From NCBI GenBank assembly GCA_023380675.1, contig JAMCRS010000243.1:1-10023 (forward strand): a stretch of 10,023 nt of DNA, written 5' to 3'. Under the pieces are notes generated by a model. The model was not told the DNA's origin and did not search any database. It worked only from the letters and a program-made list of their open reading frames with translations. Of this stretch, positions 5,144-10,023 are shown in pieces. Position 1 is the first letter of the stretch. Every line of letters begins with the position of its first letter. A program made the translations under genes and the position numbers. The stretch is from Chloroflexota bacterium (GTDB taxonomy: Bacteria > Chloroflexota > Anaerolineae > UBA4142).

Positions 5144-6079
5144 ATGGAAATCGGTTCGCAAAGACTTGCTGTCGCACCGGCACGCCAAGCCCAACCAGGC
5201 CTCAGCCTGCAAAGAGGCTTGACGATCTTTGTTTTCCTGCTTCCCGCCGTAGTCATGTTCCTTCTCTTTCTCGTCTTTCCCGTGCTTCAGGCCGGCTACT
5301 TTAGCCTCTTCGATTGGAATGGATTCGGCACGCCCACGGACTGGGTCGGCCTAGACAACTTTAGGTCGATTTTGGCGGATACGGTGTTCGCGCGCGCCGT
5401 GGGCAATGGCCTGTTGATCGCCGGGCTGTCTCTGGTCGTTCAGCTTCCGCTGTCGCTCGGCATCGCCATCATGGTCGGGCGCGACCTGCCCGGGCGCGTG
5501 TTTTTCCGCACGATGTTCTTTTTGCCTTACGTGCTGTCGGAAGTGATGACCGCGCTCATCTGGCTCGTTCTGCTCAACCCGAGCCCCGACCGCGGTTTCG
5601 TCAACGCGCTCATGACCCTCCTCCCCGGGGTCAAGGCGATCCCGTGGCTCGGCAGTCCCGACACGGTGATGTTCGCGATCTTCATCGTGCTGACCTGGAA
5701 GTACTTTGGCTTTCACATGCTGCTTTACATGGCCGGGCTCCAGAACATACCGGTCGAAGTCGAGGAGGCGTCGCGCATCGACGGCGCCGACGAGCGCCAG
5801 CGTCTGTGGTTCGTGACCATCCCCATGCTGCGGAGCACGATTCGGACGACGGTGTACATTTCGGTGCTCGGGTCGCTTCAGCAATTCGTGCTCGTGTGGA
5901 TCATGACGCTCGGCGGACCGGCGCACGCCAGCGAGACGATGGCGACCTATCTCTACCGTTTTGGATTTACCCGCTTTTACCTTGGATACGGCAGCGCGGT
6001 TGCCCTCGTCATGTTCCTGATGTGTCTTGCGTTCTCGCTCGTTTACCAGGGACTCTTCAAGCCGGACACGTACGTCTAG
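5144..6079 (+). CDS. CUT1 ABC transporter permease, MalF type
   Basis: The 311-residue inner-membrane protein forms half of the sugar channel. Hydrophobic segments can be seen at about 25-48, 88-110, 122-144, 173-197, 235-256 and 280-303, the six helices usual for this family. The cytoplasmic EAA loop that docks on the ATPase reads EVEEASRIDGADERQRLWFVTIP (about 205-227), with the expected EAA...G geometry (EAS-R-IDGA). The N-terminal stretch before helix 1 is short, as in simple MalF-like permeases without an extra periplasmic domain. The ribosome site is weak (ACGGACGCA before ATG), and the gene starts 75 bases after the binding-protein stop, past a strong hairpin. The MalG-type partner follows after 17 bases. 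No ATPase is encoded nearby, so a shared MsmX/MalK-type ATPase from elsewhere is presumed. Substrate is inferred from neighbours. Confidence 0.93.
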   Translation: MEIGSQRLAVAPARQAQPGLSLQRGLTIFVFLLPAVVMFLLFLVFPVLQAGYFSLFDWNGFGTPTDWVGLDNFRSILADTVFARAVGNGLLIAGLSLVVQLPLSLGIAIMVGRDLPGRVFFRTMFFLPYVLSEVMTALIWLVLLNPSPDRGFVNALMTLLPGVKAIPWLGSPDTVMFAIFIVLTWKYFGFHMLLYMAGLQNIPVEVEEASRIDGADERQRLWFVTIPMLRSTIRTTVYISVLGSLQQFVLVWIMTLGGPAHASETMATYLYRFGFTRFYLGYGSAVALVMFLMCLAFSLVYQGLFKPDTYV

Positions 6080-6096
6080 GCGGAAGCGATCTGTCC

Positions 6097-6954
6097 ATGG
6101 CCATGCGGCACTCGAGAGCGAATCGAGTCTATCGGCGGGGGATGGCGCTGCTCTGGCAGTACACCATCCTGGTCTTGTTCGTGCTCGTCGTCCTGACGCC
6201 GATCGTGATGTTGGTGTTCGCCGGGCTCAAGAGCCGCGGTGAATTGGCGGTAGAGCCGTACACTCCGCCGAACCCGATCCGCCTCGAAAACTATGTCCGG
6301 ATCCTGAACATGCCGACGACGTGGCAGATGCTGGCGAACAGCCTCATCATCATGGTCGCCGCCACCGGCGGCTTGCTCGTCGTCGCCAGCCTCGCGGCGT
6401 TCCCCCTCGCGCGCATGGAATTCCGCGCCAAGTCGTGGGCGTTCAACCTCTTCACCACCGGTCTCTTGTTTCCGAGCACCGTCGCCGCCCTGCCGGTGTA
6501 TATCTTGCTGCGCCAGTTGGGGCTGCTGAACAACTATTTGGGCGTCATCCTGCCGGAGATCGCGTTCGCCCTCTCAGGCTATATCTTGATCCTGCGCGGC
6601 TTTTTCGAGGCGATCCCGGCGGAATTGCAGGACGCCGCCTACATCGACGGCTGCTCGACGTTCGCCTTTTTCTGGCGAGTGCTCATTCCGCTCGCCCGTC
6701 CCGGCCTCGCCGCGGTCGGCGTGCTCATGATGATCGCGAGCTGGAACGAGCTGCTGTGGCCTCTCCTGGTGTTCGACCACGACAATATGTGGACGCTGCC
6801 GCTCGGGACGATGCAGTTTCAGGGACAGTACGGCCAGGATCTTGCGCTCGTGCTGGCATTTGTGACGCTGTCGATGATTCCGACCGTCGTCTTCTATCTT
6901 TTTGCCGAGCGCCAGATCGTCTTTGGGCTGACCGCCGGAGCGGTCAAGGGCTAA
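6097..6954 (+). CDS. CUT1 ABC transporter permease, MalG type
   Basis: The 285-residue inner-membrane protein is the second half of the sugar channel. Membrane segments lie at about 19-43, 80-103, 116-139, 149-169, 204-226 and 250-271. The EAA loop reads AELQDAAYIDGCSTFAFFWRVLIP (about 175-198). The protein ends ERQIVFGLTAGAVKG, a C-terminus typical of MalG-like permeases. I chose ATG 6097 because GGAAG (6082-6086) lies 10 bases upstream; ATG 6103 is the alternative. The frame is open far upstream through the MalF-type gene, but that part is an out-of-frame reading of it. It follows the first permease by 17 bases and is surely co-transcribed with it. Confidence 0.93.
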   Translation: MAMRHSRANRVYRRGMALLWQYTILVLFVLVVLTPIVMLVFAGLKSRGELAVEPYTPPNPIRLENYVRILNMPTTWQMLANSLIIMVAATGGLLVVASLAAFPLARMEFRAKSWAFNLFTTGLLFPSTVAALPVYILLRQLGLLNNYLGVILPEIAFALSGYILILRGFFEAIPAELQDAAYIDGCSTFAFFWRVLIPLARPGLAAVGVLMMIASWNELLWPLLVFDHDNMWTLPLGTMQFQGQYGQDLALVLAFVTLSMIPTVVFYLFAERQIVFGLTAGAVKG

Positions 6955-6966
6955 CCAAAGTGATCG

Positions 6967-6986
6967 CGCGGCGTAGAGTCGCCGCG
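6967..6986 (+). promoter_or_regulatory. Small GC-rich stem-loop after the MalG-type gene
   Basis: A 7-bp stem, CGCGGCG (6967-6973) with CGCCGCG (6980-6986), has a 6-base loop and lies 12 bases past the permease stop. No T run follows, so it is unlikely to end transcription. The rest of the 115-bp gap to the GH3 gene holds only that gene's ribosome site. Confidence 0.4.
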
Positions 6987-7069
6987 GAATAGAGCACGCG
7001 CGACCCGCTCTCGGTCGACCCGTTGATGGCCGTTCGCTGACCGGCCACCCCCTTTGAGGAGACACCGCA

Positions 7070-9460
7070 TTGATTCAGGCCGCGCACGCTGACAAGACAC
7101 TCTATAAGGACGCCGCCTTTTCCCCCGCCGAAAGGGCACGCGATCTATTGGCGCGGATGACGTTGGTGGACAAGGTCGCGCAACTCGGGTCGCGCTGGGT
7201 GTGGGAGCTGCAGGACGAACAGGGCCTGGCGATCGACAAGGCGGCCGAGCTCATCGGCGGCGGCATCGGAGAGATCACGCGGGTCGGCGGCGGAAGCACG
7301 CTCGAGCCAAACGACACCGCGCGCATGGCGAACGCGATCCAGGACTATCTCGTGAATCGAACGCGCCTGGGGATTCCGGCCATCATTCACGAGGAATGCT
7401 GCAGCGGCTACCTGGCCCTCGGTGCCACCTGCTTTCCGCAAATCATCGGGCTTGCCAGCACCTGGGAGCCGGCATTGGCTGAGCAGATGACGAGCGTCAT
7501 TCGGATGCAGATGCGGGCCGTCGGCGCGCACCAGGGACTGTCGCCCGTGCTCGACATCGCGCGCGATCCGCGGTGGGGCCGCGTGGAAGAGACCTTTGGC
7601 GAAGACCCGCTGCTCGCCACCCACATGGGGATGGCTTACGTTCGCGGCCTCCAGGGGAGCGATCTCCGCCAAGGGGTGATGGCCACCGGCAAGCACTTTG
7701 TCGGATACAGCCTCTCGGAAGGCGGATTGAATTGCACGCCCGTCCACCTCGGACCGCGCGAGCTGCGTCAGGTCTGGCTCATGCCGTTTCAGGCCGCGAT
7801 TCTAGAGACCGGCCTCGCCTCCATCATGAACTCATATTCCGAGCTGGACGGACTTCCCGTAGCCGCATCGCGCGCCATCCTGACCGATCTCCTGCGCGGC
7901 GAGCTCGGATTTGACGGGCTGGTTGTCGCCGATTACAAGGCGATTTCGATGCTGCGTGATACCCATCATGTCGCCGCGGACGCGGCCGCGGCGGCGCGAC
8001 TGGCGCTGAATGCGGGGATCGACGTTGAGCTTCCGACGACCGACTGCTACGGTTCGCCGCTCCTGCAGGCCGTCCAAGCCGGGAGCATTTCTGAGGCATG
8101 GGTCGACACGGCCGTCGAGCGAATCTTGAGGAAAAAATTCGAATTGGGACTGTTCGAGCATCCGTACGTCGACGTTGACCGAGTGAGGGAGGTTTTCGAG
8201 ACGCCCGCACAGCGAGGACTGGCGCGGCAGATCGCCGCGCAGAGCATCGTCCTCCTGAAGAATGACGACGGCGTGCTGCCGCTCCCCAAAACGCTTGGCA
8301 CGCTTGCCGTCGTCGGACCGAATGCCAACCAGGCCCGGCATCTGCTGGGCGATTATTCCCATCCGGCGCACATCGAATATCTATTAGAGATGAACCCCGC
8401 GCTCGCCGCCGTCTTTAAATGGGACCCCCACGCCGGCGGCATCGTGGATGGATCCGTTCAAGTGCCGACGGTCCTCGACGCCGTCCGCGACCGCGTGTCT
8501 CCCGGCACACGCGTCCTCTACGCGGCCGGGTGCTCGGTCGCCGGCCAAGACCGGTCGGGCCTGGACGAAGCGGTGCAGGCGGCACGGGCGTCGGATGCGG
8601 TCATTCTCGTCCTCGGCGATAAATCCGGCTTGACGCCGGATTGCACCTGCGGCGAATCGCGCGATCGCGTCGACCTCGGTCTGCCGGGGGTGCAGCAAGA
8701 ACTGGCCGAAGCGATCGTTGCAGTCGGACGGCCCACGGTCGTCGTGCTCGTGAACGGCCGGCCGCTGGCGATTCCCTGGATCGCAGAACACGTTCCGGCG
8801 GTCGTCGAGGCCTGGCTGCCGGGAGAGGAAGGCGGCGCCGCCATTGTGGACGTGGTGTTCGGCGACGTCAACCCGGCCGGCAAGCTCCCTATGACGTTTC
8901 CACGCTCGGTCGGCCAGGTCCCGATATTCTACGGGCACAAGCCGTCGGGCGGCCGCTCGCAGTTGCCCGGCGACTACGCGGCGCCGCCGCCGACGCCCCT
9001 ATTTCCATTCGGCCACGGGTTGAGTTATACTACGTTCGAATACGCCAACCTGCGGATCGAGCCGGCCCACGTCGAGCGGGACACGCGCGTTTCCATACGC
9101 GTCGATGTGAAAAACGCCGGCGCGCTCGCGGGGGACGAAGTCGCGCAGCTCTATGTGTGCGACCAAGTTGCATCCGTTCCGCGGCCGGTCAAGGAGTTGA
9201 AGGCGTTTCGGCGCGTGCACCTGGAGCCGGGTGATACGCGCACGGTTCATTTCGAGCTGCCGGTCGACCTGCTGGCGTTTTACGACGAAACGATGCAGTT
9301 GGTGGTCGAGCCCGGCGCAATTCGGGTGATGGTGGGAAGCTCCTCGCAAGACATTCGACTCGAATCGTCCTTCGAGATTGCCGCAAACGAGAAATGGACG
9401 GTCGCGCGCCGCGTATTCGCCGGCGTATCGCGCATCGAGGACACAGACCATTCTGGATAA
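7070..9460 (+). CDS. Glycoside hydrolase family 3, probably cytoplasmic beta-xylosidase (or beta-glucosidase)
   Basis: The 796-residue enzyme would cleave imported beta-linked oligosaccharides from the non-reducing end. The N-terminal GH3 barrel covers about 17-360 and contains HEECCSGYLALGATCFPQ (108-124), DPRWGRVEETFGEDP (166-180), KHFVGYSLSEGG (208-219) and GFDGLVVADYK (280-290), where D288 stands at the catalytic nucleophile. The C-terminal sandwich domain (about 391-612) has IVLLKNDDGVLPL, VVGPNA and CGESRDRVDLGLPGVQ (527-542). A fibronectin-III-like domain runs from about 651 (LSYTTFEYA) to 770. HEEC plus SEGG..CTPVHLGPREL resembles bacterial GH3 beta-xylosidases, and the adjacent xylB supports xylose release. 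There is no signal peptide, so it should work in the cytoplasm on transported sugar. The start is TTG at 7070, chosen because GAGGAG (7056-7061) lies 8 bases upstream. It follows the permeases after 115 bp and precedes xylB by 3 bp. Confidence 0.93.
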   Translation: MIQAAHADKTLYKDAAFSPAERARDLLARMTLVDKVAQLGSRWVWELQDEQGLAIDKAAELIGGGIGEITRVGGGSTLEPNDTARMANAIQDYLVNRTRLGIPAIIHEECCSGYLALGATCFPQIIGLASTWEPALAEQMTSVIRMQMRAVGAHQGLSPVLDIARDPRWGRVEETFGEDPLLATHMGMAYVRGLQGSDLRQGVMATGKHFVGYSLSEGGLNCTPVHLGPRELRQVWLMPFQAAILETGLASIMNSYSELDGLPVAASRAILTDLLRGELGFDGLVVADYKAISMLRDTHHVAADAAAAARLALNAGIDVELPTTDCYGSPLLQAVQAGSISEAWVDTAVERILRKKFELGLFEHPYVDVDRVREVFETPAQRGLARQIAAQSIVLLKNDDGVLPLPKTLGTLAVVGPNANQARHLLGDYSHPAHIEYLLEMNPALAAVFKWDPHAGGIVDGSVQVPTVLDAVRDRVSPGTRVLYAAGCSVAGQDRSGLDEAVQAARASDAVILVLGDKSGLTPDCTCGESRDRVDLGLPGVQQELAEAIVAVGRPTVVVLVNGRPLAIPWIAEHVPAVVEAWLPGEEGGAAIVDVVFGDVNPAGKLPMTFPRSVGQVPIFYGHKPSGGRSQLPGDYAAPPPTPLFPFGHGLSYTTFEYANLRIEPAHVERDTRVSIRVDVKNAGALAGDEVAQLYVCDQVASVPRPVKELKAFRRVHLEPGDTRTVHFELPVDLLAFYDETMQLVVEPGAIRVMVGSSSQDIRLESSFEIAANEKWTVARRVFAGVSRIEDTDHSG

Positions 9461-9463
9461 AGC

Positions 9464-10023
9464 ATGCCAACCTACCTTCTCGGCATCGACGTTTCGACGA
9501 CCGCAACAAAGTCTCTGTTGATCGACGAGCTCGGGAACGTCGCCGCCGTGGCCGCGATCGAGTACGCGTTCGAAACCCCGCGCTCCGGCTGGAGCGAGCA
9601 AGACCCGGAATTGTTCTGGACGGGCGCCGTTCAAAGCATCCGCGCGGTTCTCGACCGGTCGCACGTCGATCCGGCGAAAATCGCCGCGGTCGGACTGACC
9701 GGGCAGATGCACGGGCTGACGCTGCTAAACGGCCGCGGGGCGGTCTTGCGGCCGTGCATCCTCTGGAACGATCAGCGAACGGCGGCGCAGTGCGCGTCGA
9801 TCACGCAGCGTGTCGGCGCAGCCCGCGTGCTCGAGCTGACGGGCAATCCCGTGCTGACCGGCTTTACGGCGCCCAAGGTCTTGTGGGTGCGCGAGAACGA
9901 GCCGGACGTCTATGGTCGAGCCGCGCACATCTTGCTGCCCAAAGACTATGCCCGCTTTCGGCTGACCGGCGAATTCGCCGGCGACGTCTCCGATTCTTCC
10001 GGCACGTCGCTGTTCGACGTGGG
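9464..10023 (+). CDS. xylB: Xylulokinase, N-terminal part (cut by window end)
   Basis: XylB phosphorylates D-xylulose with ATP to xylulose 5-phosphate, feeding the pentose phosphate pathway. The visible 186 codons cover most of the first FGGY domain. They include LLGIDVSTTATKSLL (5-19, nucleotide-phosphate binding), WSEQDPELFW (43-52), GLTGQMHGLTLL (77-88, with the Met-His pair used by xylulokinases to hold the substrate), RPCILWNDQRT (96-106), TGNPVLTGFTAPKVLWV (126-142) and LLPKDYARFRLTGEFAGDVSDSSGT (157-181). These follow the E. coli XylB pattern closely, more so than glycerol or gluconate kinases. The catalytic Asp and the second domain lie beyond base 10023. The ATG comes 3 bases after the GH3 stop, so translation is probably coupled. 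Xylose isomerase is not in the window and may follow. Confidence 0.93.
   Translation, partial: MPTYLLGIDVSTTATKSLLIDELGNVAAVAAIEYAFETPRSGWSEQDPELFWTGAVQSIRAVLDRSHVDPAKIAAVGLTGQMHGLTLLNGRGAVLRPCILWNDQRTAAQCASITQRVGAARVLELTGNPVLTGFTAPKVLWVRENEPDVYGRAAHILLPKDYARFRLTGEFAGDVSDSSGTSLFDV

Noticed and set aside
5644..6096. Upstream 151-codon extension of the MalG-type permease
   Set aside because: It is an out-of-frame reading of the MalF-type gene; a ribosome site and normal family length support ATG 6097.

Overview
The window looks like a chromosomal segment from a Chloroflexota bacterium (Anaerolineae-like). Three things suggest this: the Thr/Pro/Ser-rich octapeptide tail at the left edge, a solute-binding lipoprotein with a long Ala/Pro/Thr linker after its lipobox, and GC-rich coding sequence arranged as LacI regulator, CUT1 sugar ABC transporter and glycoside hydrolase. 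This placement comes from style and family resemblance; no rRNA or marker gene is present.

Layout. (1) 1-283: the 3' end of a secreted or surface protein whose C-terminal tail is ten 24-bp tandem repeats, followed by a bidirectional terminator hairpin at about 330-367. (2) 558-2029, minus strand: a small arsenic operon read arsR, then a methyltransferase relic with a large internal deletion, then arsM. Between arsR and the relic lie a second ArsR-type palindrome and a nested inverted repeat that could hide the next ribosome binding site. (3) 2030-2244: a compact divergent control region. A TTGACA/TATAAT promoter with an ArsR operator in its spacer fires left. A TTGACT/TATTCT promoter followed by a perfect LacI-type palindrome fires right, and a second LacI-type palindrome lies just before the lacI start codon. 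(4) 2245-10023, plus strand: lacI, solute-binding lipoprotein, two permeases, GH3 glycosidase and the start of xylulokinase (xylB).

How the genes work together. The right-hand operon reads as uptake and use of xylo-oligosaccharides. The lipoprotein and two permeases import the sugar, with an ATPase that must be encoded elsewhere. The GH3 enzyme has no signal peptide and would cleave the sugar in the cytoplasm to xylose. After isomerisation, XylB phosphorylates xylulose. The LacI-family protein probably represses its own promoter and perhaps the whole run. The left-hand operon senses arsenite through ArsR and methylates it through ArsM.

The most unusual observations are: a perfect 30-bp inverted repeat linking the 3' part of lacI to the signal-peptide region of the solute-binding protein, where the N-terminus also looks disturbed; the internally deleted methyltransferase relic inside the ars operon; and the nested inverted repeat over that relic's ribosome binding site. 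I see no mobile element, CRISPR array, tRNA or rRNA.
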